Shown piece by piece: positions 13,044 to 20,446 of a DNA stretch of 26,012 nucleotides; position 1 is the stretch's first letter; every line of letters starts with the position of its first letter. Origin of the DNA: an uncultured Eubacteriales bacterium (GTDB lineage: Bacteria; Bacillota; Clostridia; Oscillospirales; Oscillospiraceae). Location: contig URPI01000011.1 in the NCBI GenBank assembly GCA_900549705.1, positions 1-26,012 of the forward strand, written 5' to 3'. Under the pieces are notes generated by a model, which made no database searches, was not told where the DNA came from, and saw only the letters and a program-made list of their open reading frames with translations. The position numbers and the translations under genes are program-made.

Positions 13044-15929
13044 TCAGCAGGGGATATCCACCATGGTGTCAATCTGGTCTGCGCCGGCATCCAGCTGCTG
13101 CTGACCGGCGATGATACAGCTGCTGCCCTGCCGGGCCACGGCCTCCAGCATGGGGCACAGCGCCAGCAACGTCTCTGGCTGACAGCCCAGCATCGCCCGG
13201 CGGGTGCGAATGACATCGGCCTGGGTACGGTGGCGGAAGAAGCGGCTTTCTCCGGCCAGCATGGTGGCGGCGGCACCCAGGAGGGGGTCAGCATCGGTCA
13301 TGGCACCCAGGATGTATTTGGTCAGGTCTGTGCCGGCACCGCACAGCTGCCGCACGGCATCGGCGCACTGGTCAAAGATGCCGAGGGTCTTGGCGGGGCT
13401 GGGGTCACGGTAGCTGGAAGCAACCAGGTCGTTGGCGGGGCTAATGCGGAAGCCTGTGCCGTAAGCGCCGCCCTTGACCCGCACCTCTGTCCACAGGTAC
13501 TCGAAGGTGAGCAGATTGGAAATCACATACATCTGGCCGTCAAAGTGGGCATCGAAGGCCTCGATATTCGCGCCCTTGGCGGCATAGCCTACTCCGGCGG
13601 GAATGCGGATGCCCTCCCGCTGCTTTTTGCGCAGAGAGAAGCTTGCCGTTTCGGGAGCGGCAGTTCCCTCCGGGAAGGCGGCAAGGAAGGTGTCCGCCAA
13701 TGTCTCACAGCTGCGGGACAGGCTGACGGTGAGCCGCTGCTTGCAGAAAAGCTTTTTGCACAGGGCTTCCATCCGGGGCAGCAATGCCTGGATTTCCGCA
13801 GGGGATTTCTGGGCGCATTCCGCTGTCCAGCGGATGTCCTCACAGCCGCCCAGCTGCTCCCGGGCAACTCCTGCGCTGGACTGCTGAGCAGCCACCCGCA
13901 TGGCGGCGTAGCGGTTACCGCTGGCGATGAGCCGCTGCTGGTTGGCTGCCTTTTTCCGCCGCAGATATTTCAGCACGGCATCGGCATCCCGGAAGCGGGT
14001 GGAGGTGAGAATTTCCAGCAGCAGAGCCGCTGCCTGCTCCCGGACAGAATCCAGGCACACGCCGCTGACGGTGACCACCATGCGATGATGCAGCCGATCC
14101 ACATGGAAAATCTGAGGATTGATGGAGTAGTCGCCCAAAACCTGCCGGGTCAGGTTTTGCAGCTGGGCTGCGGTGTGTGCTTCGGTGTCCGTTAGACCCA
14201 GCATCCCGGCGGTCAGCCCCAGAAGGTTCAGCTCGTCGGGGGCAATATCGGAGGCTTCAAAATGAAGGTTCATATAGCAAAGGTCACTGCCCAGGTCATG
14301 CACCAGCACCGCGTTTTCGCCCCGCTGGGTGACGGTGCAGGGAAGCTCCCGCGGGTCACCCTGAATATCCGCCAGGGTCAGCATGGGCATGGTGCGCAGG
14401 GCTTCCGGGGAATCCGGGGTCTGCTGCCACTGGTGCAGGGCATCCAGCTCCGCTTTCAGCGCTGTTTGCTGGGCGGTGGTCAGGGAAGCCCAGCGGCGGT
14501 TTGCCTGCTGGCGCTCCTCACTGGTGCGGTGCTTGCCCAGGCTGACATCGGGCACCAAAACAGCCATGAAGCCATTTTCCTCCCGGAGCAGCAGCCGGGA
14601 AATCAGCTGCTCCAGATAACCGGAATCCAGCTTTTCCTTCAGCCGCTCCAGGTGGCTGCGGTAGTGCAGGTTCTGGGCGGGGTCGCCGTCATAGAGCCAA
14701 GGCTCCAGGATGTTCAATGCTTCCACCAGCCCCCGGGGGCCGTAATTATCCCGGTCAAGGAGCTTGAAGGCCAGGGCGTTGTAGCAGCCCAGCAGCCGCT
14801 CTTTGTCCAGACCCTTGTGCAGCAGCTCCTCCAGGGCGGAGCGGATGGTCTGCTTGATTTCGGGAATTTTTTCTTCCCGGGTGTTCCACACCTGCCAGCC
14901 GAACCAAGCCTGCTGCATTCCATCGCTCACCTCTACCTGGAAATCCTCGCCCAGACCGGCATTCAGAATTGCCCGCTTCAACGGCGCTTCGGCATCGCCT
15001 GCCAGATAGTCGGCCAGAAGGTTTGCTGCTTGCAGCTCCACCGGGTCATCAAACCGGCACAGGAGCTTGCCGAAGGAGACAATGGTCTTGTCATCATCCT
15101 CGCCCTCGGCTACCTCGTAGCGGATGCGCTCCTGCCGGTAGGGGAGGGGCTGCTGCATGGGAATGGGGAAGGACATCTCCTGCTTCTGGAAGCGGCTTAA
15201 CTCCTTGTCCAGAAGGTGCAGGCAGTCCTGCAAGTCCACATCGCCGTCCAGCACAATGAGGGCATTGGAGGGATGGTAGTATTTTTGATGCTCGGAGACA
15301 AACTGCTCATAGCTCAACTCCGGGATATGCACGGGGTCGCCGCCGGACTCCATGGCATAGCAGGTGTCCGGGTACAGCCCCGCCATCATGGCGCGCTCGG
15401 CCATGCGGGTGACATCGGAGTAAGCGCCCTTCATCTCGTTATATACAACGCCCTGGAACATGGGCTCGCCCTGCTCGTCAAATTCCAGCCGCCAGCCCTC
15501 CTGCCGGAAGACATTGGGCATCTTCACCGCCAGGGGATGGAGCACGGCATCCATATACACATCCATCAGGTTATGGAAATCCTGCTTGTTCCGGCTGCTG
15601 ACGGGATAAACGGTTTTATCCGGGTAGGTCATGGCGTTGAGGAAGGTTTGCAGGGAGCTTTTCAACAGCTCCACGAATGGCTCCTTCACCGGATATTTGT
15701 CGCTGCCGTTGAGGACGGAGTGCTCCAAAATGTGGAACACGCCGGTGCTGTCTGTGGGGATGGTGCGGAATGCAATGGCAAAGGTCATGTTTTCGTCTGC
15801 CCGCTGGAGCCAGCACAGCTTTGCGCCGCTTTGTTCATGGGTCATTTCCCAGAGGGTTCCCTGCATTTCGGCAATTTCCCGCTGCCGCAGCAGGGTGAAA
15901 TGGTTTGCCTGGATGATTTCTTGTATCAT
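13044..15929 (-). CDS. M16C zinc metalloprotease (presequence-protease-like insulinase)
   Basis: A 961-residue peptidase of the inverzincin group, like mitochondrial/chloroplast presequence protease and bacterial M16C enzymes, which degrade unstructured peptides inside a closed chamber. The inverted zinc motif HILEH is at 66-70 (His66, Glu69 catalytic base, His70), and Glu165 in YNEMKGAYSD is the probable third ligand. The C-terminal half carries the substrate-binding EVRVKGGAYG motif at 815-824. Four M16-type lobes fit the length, which is normal for the family. No signal peptide is present, so it is cytoplasmic. AGGAG lies 11 bases before ATG 15929, a slightly long spacing. No good promoter is visible in the 108-base gap after the GH3 gene, so transcription may come from there. 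Confidence 0.93.
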   Translation of the reverse strand: MIQEIIQANHFTLLRQREIAEMQGTLWEMTHEQSGAKLCWLQRADENMTFAIAFRTIPTDSTGVFHILEHSVLNGSDKYPVKEPFVELLKSSLQTFLNAMTYPDKTVYPVSSRNKQDFHNLMDVYMDAVLHPLAVKMPNVFRQEGWRLEFDEQGEPMFQGVVYNEMKGAYSDVTRMAERAMMAGLYPDTCYAMESGGDPVHIPELSYEQFVSEHQKYYHPSNALIVLDGDVDLQDCLHLLDKELSRFQKQEMSFPIPMQQPLPYRQERIRYEVAEGEDDDKTIVSFGKLLCRFDDPVELQAANLLADYLAGDAEAPLKRAILNAGLGEDFQVEVSDGMQQAWFGWQVWNTREEKIPEIKQTIRSALEELLHKGLDKERLLGCYNALAFKLLDRDNYGPRGLVEALNILEPWLYDGDPAQNLHYRSHLERLKEKLDSGYLEQLISRLLLREENGFMAVLVPDVSLGKHRTSEERQQANRRWASLTTAQQTALKAELDALHQWQQTPDSPEALRTMPMLTLADIQGDPRELPCTVTQRGENAVLVHDLGSDLCYMNLHFEASDIAPDELNLLGLTAGMLGLTDTEAHTAAQLQNLTRQVLGDYSINPQIFHVDRLHHRMVVTVSGVCLDSVREQAAALLLEILTSTRFRDADAVLKYLRRKKAANQQRLIASGNRYAAMRVAAQQSSAGVAREQLGGCEDIRWTAECAQKSPAEIQALLPRMEALCKKLFCKQRLTVSLSRSCETLADTFLAAFPEGTAAPETASFSLRKKQREGIRIPAGVGYAAKGANIEAFDAHFDGQMYVISNLLTFEYLWTEVRVKGGAYGTGFRISPANDLVASSYRDPSPAKTLGIFDQCADAVRQLCGAGTDLTKYILGAMTDADPLLGAAATMLAGESRFFRHRTQADVIRTRRAMLGCQPETLLALCPMLEAVARQGSSCIIAGQQQLDAGADQIDTMVDIPC

Positions 15930-15987
15930 ATCGGTGTACGCTCCTGTGTGTTGATTGGATGAGCATTCTGTGTTTGGTGTTTACAGC

Positions 15988-16031
15988 AGCCGCCCCTACT
16001 GGTGCGGGGGAAGCCAAGGGTGCTTCGCACT
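15988..16031. repeat. Dispersed repeat between the GH3 and M16C genes
   Basis: AGCCGCCCCTAC (15988-15999) is the exact reverse complement of GTAGGGGCGGCT at 25981-25992. CCCCTACTGGTGCGGGGG (15993-16010), continuing AAGCCA, recurs almost unchanged at 18682-18706. A small GTGC/GCAC hairpin follows. Confidence 0.55.
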
Positions 16032-16037
16032 GGGGGG

Positions 16038-18434
16038 TTATTTCAGCTTCAAAATGAACTTTATCACGTTCAGGGCGCAGCGCTGGGCTTCGGCTTTCGT
16101 AACGCCGTCGGGGCTGTTCAGGGAGGCAACCAGCGTCCGCTCCTGGATTTCACCGGGCATGAGCACGTCCACCTGGGCGCGGATGCGATAGGCATCGTTG
16201 GTGATATTGGGGAACTCCGGGGAAGCGCCGGGGTGCATCCACCAGTCAGTGATGACCAGACCCTGATAGCCCCATTCGCCCCGCAGAATATCGGTGACCA
16301 GCTCATAATGATAGTGGCTCCAAACGCCGTTGACCAGGTTATAGCTGGTCATGATGCACAGGGGGTTGGACTCCTTTACGCAGATTTCAAAGCCCTTGAG
16401 GTAGATTTCCCGCTGTGCCCGCTGGGACAGCCGGGAGTCGCACTCGTGGCGGCGGGTTTCCTGGTTGTTGCAGGCATAGTGCTTGGGGCAGGCGGACACG
16501 CCCTGGCTCTGGACACCCCGCACCATGGCGGCGGCGATTTTGCCGGTGAGCAGGGGGTCTTCGGAGTAGTATTCAAAGTTCCGTCCGCACAGGGGGTTGC
16601 GGTGGATGTTCATGCCGGGGCTGAGCAGCACCTGGCTTCCCTGGGCAAGCATCTCCTTGCCCACCAGGGTGTATAGCTCCTCCACGGCCTGGGGGTCGAA
16701 GGTGCTGGCAAGGCAGGTGCCGCAGGGCAGCAGGGAGCAGGTTTTGCGGATGCGGATGCCGGAGGGGCCGTCGGTGGTGATGATGGGGGGAATGCCCCGC
16801 TTTTTCAGAGCCTCGGTCACGCCGCCCAGGCTGCCCGCGTTGCCAGCAGGACCGGCGGGATCGTCCATCGGACCATAGCCATGGGTAATGTCATCCAGCT
16901 CCTGGTCAGAAAGCTGCGCCACAAATTCCTCCGGGGTGCAGCGGCCAGCGGTCAGGTCTGCAAAGGTAAATTCCGTTTCGCCGGGGGTGAATTCCTGGGG
17001 CAGCGCATCCAGGATATCCTGCCGGAGATTCCGGTTGGCGGTGGGCACCTGCTCCAAATCCGGCTGCCCGTTATGGTTTACCATGCGGGCAAAGCCATGC
17101 TCCGGGCGGACGGCGTTGCACTCGTGGAGTTGGCGCACCACCTCCATGCCCTGCTTGACAATGCATACCACGGGACTTACGTCCCGGATGCTGGTGCCTG
17201 CCTGGATGCAATAGCTGCCGGGCTCCAGCACAAAGGCGAATTTTGCGCCGGAAGCACCGGTGTCGTCAAAGCTGGCCAGGTCGTACAGGTCAAAGGTAAT
17301 TTCCACCGTCTCCTGCTGGCCGGGGTTCAGCAGATGGGATTTTTGGAAACCGGCCAGCACCCGCTTGGGATTTCCCAGCTTGCCGCAGGGAAGGTCAACG
17401 TAAACCTGCACGACCTCCCGGCCTGCCTCGTCACCGATGTTTTCCACGTCGGTGCTGACGGTGATTTGGCTGCCGCTGACGGCGGCTCGGCTGCTCAGGC
17501 GGAAGCGGGTGTAGCTCAGGCCGAAGCCGAAGGGGTACAGCACCCGGTCGGGGGCGAAGGTCTCGAAATAGCGGTAACCAACGTAAATATCCTCGGTGTA
17601 GGCGTTGAAGTTCTGGCCGCCGAAGCTCTGGCTGGAGGGATAGTCTTCATAATTGATGGCGATGGTATCGGTGAGCTTGCCGCTGGGATTAACCGTACCG
17701 GTGAGTACATCGGCCAGGGCGGTTCCGCTTTCCATGCCGCCCTGCCAGGCGAAGACAATGGCTCCCAGCTTCTGCTCATAGCGCTGCGTCCAGCTCAGGT
17801 CGATGATGTTGCCGCAGTCCAGCACCAGGCAGACCTTGTGGAAGAAGGTCACCACCAGGTCGAGCAATTCCGTTTCCTTTTCGGTCAGGTAGTAGCTGCC
17901 GGGCTTGAGGGTGTTCTCCCGCTCCTCACCGGCGGCGCGGCCAATGACCACCAGCGCCATGTCGCAGCGCAGGGCGGCGGCGGCTACCTCGTTGGATTTC
18001 AGCGGCATTTCGGGATTGGACATGGGCCACTGCCCCCAGACGCTCTCGTCCGGCACATTTTTGGGGAGGCTGCACCAGGTTTCATACTTGGAAGCCAGCA
18101 GACCATCCACCTTCACCCCATGCTCCAGCAGCCCGTCCATCAGGTTGCGGCGGTAGGGGGAAACCACGTCACCGCCGCTGCCGTAGCCAACGGTGAAATA
18201 GTTCACGGCACTGCGGCCAAACACGGCCACACGGGTGTCGGGCTTGATGGGCAGGGTGCCATTTTCGTTTTTCAGCAGCACGATGCCGTCGGCGGCCAGG
18301 GAACGGGCTTTCGGTGCGATTTCGGGAACGGCAAGCTTGCTGATAATGGGAGCACGGTTCAATTCCTGCTCCAAACCGGTTTTCGCTTGCGCCTCGCCAT
18401 GAAGGAGGGAGCGCAGATTTTGCCATGGATGCAT
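16038..18434 (-). CDS. GH3 beta-glucosidase with permuted domain order
   Basis: A 798-residue glycoside hydrolase that should release glucose or a related sugar from the non-reducing end of beta-glycosides. The order is reversed from usual GH3: the alpha/beta sandwich (GH3_C-like) comes first (about 40-310), then a fibronectin-III-like domain (about 335-425), then the TIM barrel (about 480-790). The barrel carries TTDGPSGIR (553-561), GRNFEYYSEDP (617-627), KHYACNNQE (651-659) and the nucleophile Asp730 in VITDWW. The acid/base candidate is Glu281 in YTEDIYVGYRYFE. Permuted GH3 enzymes are known in Ruminococcus and other gut bacteria. There is no signal peptide, so it acts on imported sugars. 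ATG 18434 is chosen although AAAGGA is 12 bases away; GTG 18443 (3 bases away) is an alternative. Confidence 0.93.
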   Translation of the reverse strand: MHPWQNLRSLLHGEAQAKTGLEQELNRAPIISKLAVPEIAPKARSLAADGIVLLKNENGTLPIKPDTRVAVFGRSAVNYFTVGYGSGGDVVSPYRRNLMDGLLEHGVKVDGLLASKYETWCSLPKNVPDESVWGQWPMSNPEMPLKSNEVAAAALRCDMALVVIGRAAGEERENTLKPGSYYLTEKETELLDLVVTFFHKVCLVLDCGNIIDLSWTQRYEQKLGAIVFAWQGGMESGTALADVLTGTVNPSGKLTDTIAINYEDYPSSQSFGGQNFNAYTEDIYVGYRYFETFAPDRVLYPFGFGLSYTRFRLSSRAAVSGSQITVSTDVENIGDEAGREVVQVYVDLPCGKLGNPKRVLAGFQKSHLLNPGQQETVEITFDLYDLASFDDTGASGAKFAFVLEPGSYCIQAGTSIRDVSPVVCIVKQGMEVVRQLHECNAVRPEHGFARMVNHNGQPDLEQVPTANRNLRQDILDALPQEFTPGETEFTFADLTAGRCTPEEFVAQLSDQELDDITHGYGPMDDPAGPAGNAGSLGGVTEALKKRGIPPIITTDGPSGIRIRKTCSLLPCGTCLASTFDPQAVEELYTLVGKEMLAQGSQVLLSPGMNIHRNPLCGRNFEYYSEDPLLTGKIAAAMVRGVQSQGVSACPKHYACNNQETRRHECDSRLSQRAQREIYLKGFEICVKESNPLCIMTSYNLVNGVWSHYHYELVTDILRGEWGYQGLVITDWWMHPGASPEFPNITNDAYRIRAQVDVLMPGEIQERTLVASLNSPDGVTKAEAQRCALNVIKFILKLK

Positions 18435-18476
18435 AGGGGTCACCAATCCTTTCTGAGGTGTATTTTCTACTTTGTT

Positions 18477-18505
18477 ATTCTACTCGAAAATGCAGGTGTG
18501 GTCAA
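18477..18505 (-). promoter_or_regulatory. SigA-type promoter of the GH3 gene
   Basis: On the minus strand TTGACC (18505-18500), a 17-bp spacer and TAGAAT (18482-18477). The leader is about 35-40 nt. The hexamer tandem repeat begins 33 bp upstream of the -35 box. Confidence 0.8.
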
Positions 18506-18538
18506 CCGGGAAGGCCGGAAATTCTGCACCCCTGCCAT

Positions 18539-18586
18539 GAGTACGCGTATGAGAATGAATATGAGTACGAGTATGAGTATGAGGTG
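18539..18586. repeat. Hexamer tandem repeat (GAGTAT type), 8 units
   Basis: Eight 6-base units in a row: GAGTAC, GCGTAT, GAGAAT, GAATAT, GAGTAC, GAGTAT, GAGTAT, GAGGTG. The right-hand units are the most alike. It lies upstream of the GH3 promoter. If translated on the plus strand it would give an Glu-Tyr alternation, but no credible gene covers it. Confidence 0.8.
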
Positions 18587-18812
18587 ATTTCGCTGCATTT
18601 CGCGGGATTTCGCTGCGCTCTGCAACACCCTTTCAGGGGAGCCAAGGCGGCTACGCCGCTCGGCTTGCCAGGTTGGCGAGACCCCTACAGGGTGCGGGGG
18701 AAGCCATCGGTTTTGCAGCAACCAACGGGGTACACTCCCTCAGCTTCGCGTTCGCTCAGCAGCTCCCTCAGAGAGGGAGCCAAGGGCACTTCGTGCCGTT
18801 CGGGGGCGGGGG
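18587..18812. repeat. Mosaic of dispersed repeats at the host/phage-like border
   Basis: No gene is seen. GATTTCGCTGC occurs twice (18586-18596 and 18606-18616). GGCGGCTACGCCGC is a hairpin near 18650. CCCCTACAGGGTGCGGGG (18682-18699), continuing GGAAGCCA, matches 15993-16016. CTCCCTC-aga-GAGGGAG (around 18763-18779) and GGCAC-ttc-GTGCC follow. I see no tRNA end or direct repeat that would mark an attachment site. Confidence 0.5.
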
Positions 18813-19247
18813 TTAGAAGTCGATATACTGGCTGGTGGCGAGGTTGCCATGGATGTACAGGCACAGTGCCTTTTTCAGAAATGATTCGGTGACACCGAAG
18901 AACTCTGCCAAATCCCACAGCTCGGTGTGTCCGGCGGCAATGGCATCGTCCAGCGCCTCCACCGGAATCAGGCGGCGGATGGCCCACTTGTCTGCCCGAT
19001 TCTCCTGGCGCTCCCGTAGGTCGGCCACGGCATAGATATTATAGAAGCTGCCGGTCATGCAGTGACCCAGCTCGTGCCCCAGGTGCTCCCGCTCTACGGC
19101 CTCTGCCTGGGGAGCAACATCCATTCCAATGGCGCAGCTGCCCCCCGGCAGCTGGACGGACATGGAGCCGCACCCGGGCATAGGGTAGAAGAGAATTGGA
19201 ATATTCTGCTTTTCTGCCTGGGTATAAAGAGATTGAAGCGAAACCAT
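18813..19247 (-). CDS. immA: ImmA/IrrE family metallopeptidase
   Basis: A 144-residue zinc peptidase. HELGH at 58-62 is the HExxH site and the ENRAD stretch (82-86) supplies the third ligand. ImmA of ICEBs1 and its phage relatives cut the partner repressor and so trigger induction; the preceding gene here is such a repressor, 47 bases upstream on the same strand. ATG 19247 has AAGGA with a 6-base spacing; an upstream in-frame extension has no site. The C-terminal part (about 92-135) is a small helical region. The protein lacks the N-terminal helix-turn-helix found in fused forms, because that function is on the separate gene. Proteolysis of the repressor is inferred from the family. Confidence 0.88.
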   Translation of the reverse strand: MVSLQSLYTQAEKQNIPILFYPMPGCGSMSVQLPGGSCAIGMDVAPQAEAVEREHLGHELGHCMTGSFYNIYAVADLRERQENRADKWAIRRLIPVEALDDAIAAGHTELWDLAEFFGVTESFLKKALCLYIHGNLATSQYIDF

Positions 19248-19294
19248 AATCCATCCTTTCCATGTTGACGGCCAAAGGGGGTCAGCGCCCACCG

Positions 19295-19849
19295 TCAGTC
19301 GTCATTGCGTCTTTTTCGTGCTTCCCGCTCCATGACAAACCGGGCAAAGGAGCGCACTTCCTCGTACATTTCGGGGGTGATGTCATCCCGTCCGCCGAAC
19401 AGGGCAAATTTCACCGCTTCGTCCCCCGTGGAATCTGGCCGATCGGTTGGCTCTCCCAAAAGCTGGGAGGTGGGTACACCGAAATAAGCGGAGAGCTTGG
19501 CCAGCACAGCACCGGAGGGAACGGTGTCCGGCTCCCGTTTCCACTTGGACACGGCGGATTTGCTCAGGCCGGCATCCTCTGCCGCCCGGGAGGGGCTGAC
19601 CCCCCGGCTGCGGCACATGGCAATATAGTGCTCATAAAAGCTTTGGGCGGGCTGCTGCTCACCCAGCAGTGCTTCCTGGCTGACGCAAAAATAGTTGCAC
19701 AGCTTTTGCAGCACACTGGGGCTGGGCAGCGCATTGGGGTTCTGCTTCCAGCCGGTGACAGCCGTTTTGCTCAGACCGGCGTTCTGGGCGGCTTTGGAAG
19801 GGGACTCTCCCCGGGCTTGACAAAGGGCGATGTAATTTTCGTAAAACAT
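19295..19849 (-). CDS. Phage-type repressor with two tandem XRE helix-turn-helix domains
   Basis: A 184-residue DNA-binding protein made of an internal duplication. Residues 2-63 and 71-133 are homologous XRE domains, about 59 per cent identical by my alignment, with GLSKTAVTGWK and GLSKSAVSKWK as the recognition helices. The tail (140-184) contains FGGRDDITPEMYEEVRSFARFV and a very basic end, like the C-terminal arm of ImmR-type repressors that pair with ImmA. GGGAG lies 9 bases before ATG 19849. It should keep the morphogenesis operon silent by binding between 19950 and 20220. The two recognition helices differ at a few positions, so each may read a different half-site. Expected single-domain relatives are about 110-120 residues. 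Confidence 0.9.
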   Translation of the reverse strand: MFYENYIALCQARGESPSKAAQNAGLSKTAVTGWKQNPNALPSPSVLQKLCNYFCVSQEALLGEQQPAQSFYEHYIAMCRSRGVSPSRAAEDAGLSKSAVSKWKREPDTVPSGAVLAKLSAYFGVPTSQLLGEPTDRPDSTGDEAVKFALFGGRDDITPEMYEEVRSFARFVMEREARKRRNDD

Positions 19850-19955
19850 AGGCGTGAACTCCCTGCGCCATCCCCGTCTTGTAGATTTTATCCAAAAAGG
19901 ACAAGAAGAACGGGGGTATTTTCTTTTTGATTTTGGAGAGGTTCACTAAGTTCTT

Positions 19956-19983
19956 GAAAATGTACAAATTCTACTTGACAAGT
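19956..19983. promoter_or_regulatory. Candidate repressor operators at the plus-strand promoter
   Basis: GAAAATGTACAAATTC (19956-19971) is a 16-bp near-palindrome with a perfect TGTACA centre. ACTTG-A-CAAGT (19973-19983) is a perfect 11-bp palindrome that covers the -35 box of the plus-strand promoter. Their position suits a repressor that blocks RNA polymerase. Confidence 0.45.
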
Positions 19984-20003
19984 TTAATATTATACACTAC
20001 AAT
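19975..20003 (+). promoter_or_regulatory. Plus-strand SigA-type promoter of the phage-like operon
   Basis: Perfect TTGACA (19975-19980), a 17-bp spacer and TACAAT (19998-20003). The transcript would start near 20010 and run through a structured leader of about 220 nt to the first gene at 20230. It points directly at the minus-strand promoter at 20137-20165. Confidence 0.75.
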
Positions 20004-20040
20004 GAACGTGCGGTTGAGAGATGTGAACCTAAAGTGACTC

Positions 20041-20105
20041 CCGTTGGAACTGGCGGTGCGTCTCCGGTACAGGTGTGTGATGTGCGGAGCGGCTGCCAGC
20101 AATGG
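20041..20105. other. Long structured segment in the overlap of two transcripts
   Basis: CCGTTG plus CTGGC (20041-20054) pairs with GCCAG plus CAATGG (20095-20105) except for a 3-base bulge, and CTCCG (20062-20066) pairs with CGGAG (20085-20089) inside. The fold is possible on both strands. It lies between two facing promoters, so it could act in the leader of either transcript. It does not match a riboswitch or 6S RNA pattern I know. Confidence 0.4.
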
Positions 20106-20136
20106 AAGCCAGTTTGCTTTCCAAAACCATGGACTT

Positions 20137-20165
20137 ATTATACCATGACGGTTCTTATTTTTCAA
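20137..20165 (-). promoter_or_regulatory. Minus-strand SigA-type promoter for the repressor and peptidase genes
   Basis: On the minus strand TTGAAA (20165-20160), a 17-bp spacer and a perfect TATAAT (20142-20137). The transcript would start near 20130 and reach the repressor at 19849 after about 280 nt, crossing the plus-strand promoter. Confidence 0.75.
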
Positions 20166-20189
20166 CAACTATTTTTAGAAAAGTATACA
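20161..20189 (+). promoter_or_regulatory. Weaker second plus-strand promoter
   Basis: TTCAAC (20161-20166), a 17-bp spacer and TATACA (20184-20189), back to back with and overlapping the -35 box of the minus-strand promoter. It would give a short leader to the gene at 20230. The -35 box matches poorly. Confidence 0.35.
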
Positions 20190-20198
20190 GTTAAAAGT

Positions 20199-20214
20199 GT
20201 CCGATAATTCGGAC
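20199..20214. promoter_or_regulatory. Inverted repeat just before the first operon gene
   Basis: GTCCGA-taat-TCGGAC is a perfect 6-bp inverted repeat that ends 2 bases before the ribosome site AAAGGAG (20217-20223). It may be an operator, or a hairpin that affects translation of the 58-residue protein. Confidence 0.45.
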
Positions 20215-20229
20215 GGAAAGGAGAAACAG

Positions 20230-20406
20230 ATGGAAGAACCCTGGATTCTGGCGGAACAGGAGGCGCAGCTGGCTGACCGGCAGCGGAAGCGCAGACCGGT
20301 GTGCGCCGACTGCGGGAGGCGGATTGCGAAAGGGTGGGCGTTTGAGCTGGACAAGGGGGAATTTTTGTGCGAGAAATGCGCAAGGCTGCGGGTGGTGGAG
20401 ATTTGA
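20230..20406 (+). CDS. Small zinc-ribbon protein, first gene of the phage-like operon
   Basis: A 58-residue protein with two CxxC pairs (Cys25/Cys28 in CADC and Cys47/Cys50 in CEKC) spaced 18 residues apart, a zinc-ribbon or treble-clef layout. The N-terminal 22 residues are a charged helix. ATG 20230 has AAAGGAG with a 6-base spacing, so the in-frame upstream extension to 20197 is not needed. Small zinc proteins are common at the start of phage packaging modules, where they may bind DNA or assist terminase or HNH nuclease, but none of these roles can be shown here. Confidence 0.75.
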   Translation: MEEPWILAEQEAQLADRQRKRRPVCADCGRRIAKGWAFELDKGEFLCEKCARLRVVEI

Positions 20407-20417
20407 CGGGAATGCCC

Positions 20418-20429
20418 TGTAGGGGCGGC
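20418..20429 (+). repeat. Half copy of the host-type dispersed repeat
   Basis: TGTAGGGGCGGC lies in the 40-base gap between the zinc-ribbon and small terminase genes. The same 12 bases occur at 8975-8986, and 11 of them at 25981-25991. Confidence 0.5.
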
Positions 20430-20446
20430 GTTACGAGAAAGGAGAG

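Noticed and set aside
18539..18586. CRISPR array
   Set aside because: Units are 6 bases with no spacers and there are no cas genes.
16881..18587. Open frame of about 568 codons on the plus strand opposite the GH3 gene
   Set aside because: The GH3 motifs on the minus strand are complete; the opposite frame has no domain or ribosome site.
18700..18812. Phage attachment site at the left end of the element
   Set aside because: No tRNA end, integrase gene or matching direct repeat is visible within the window.
18458..18892. Plus-strand open frame containing an alternating Glu-Tyr tract
   Set aside because: The tract is only the translation of the hexamer repeat; the frame lies over the GH3 promoter and dispersed repeats and has no ribosome site.
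20004..20165. Known structured RNA (6S RNA, SRP RNA or a riboswitch)
   Set aside because: I could not match the conserved core of any of these; only the stems themselves are supported.
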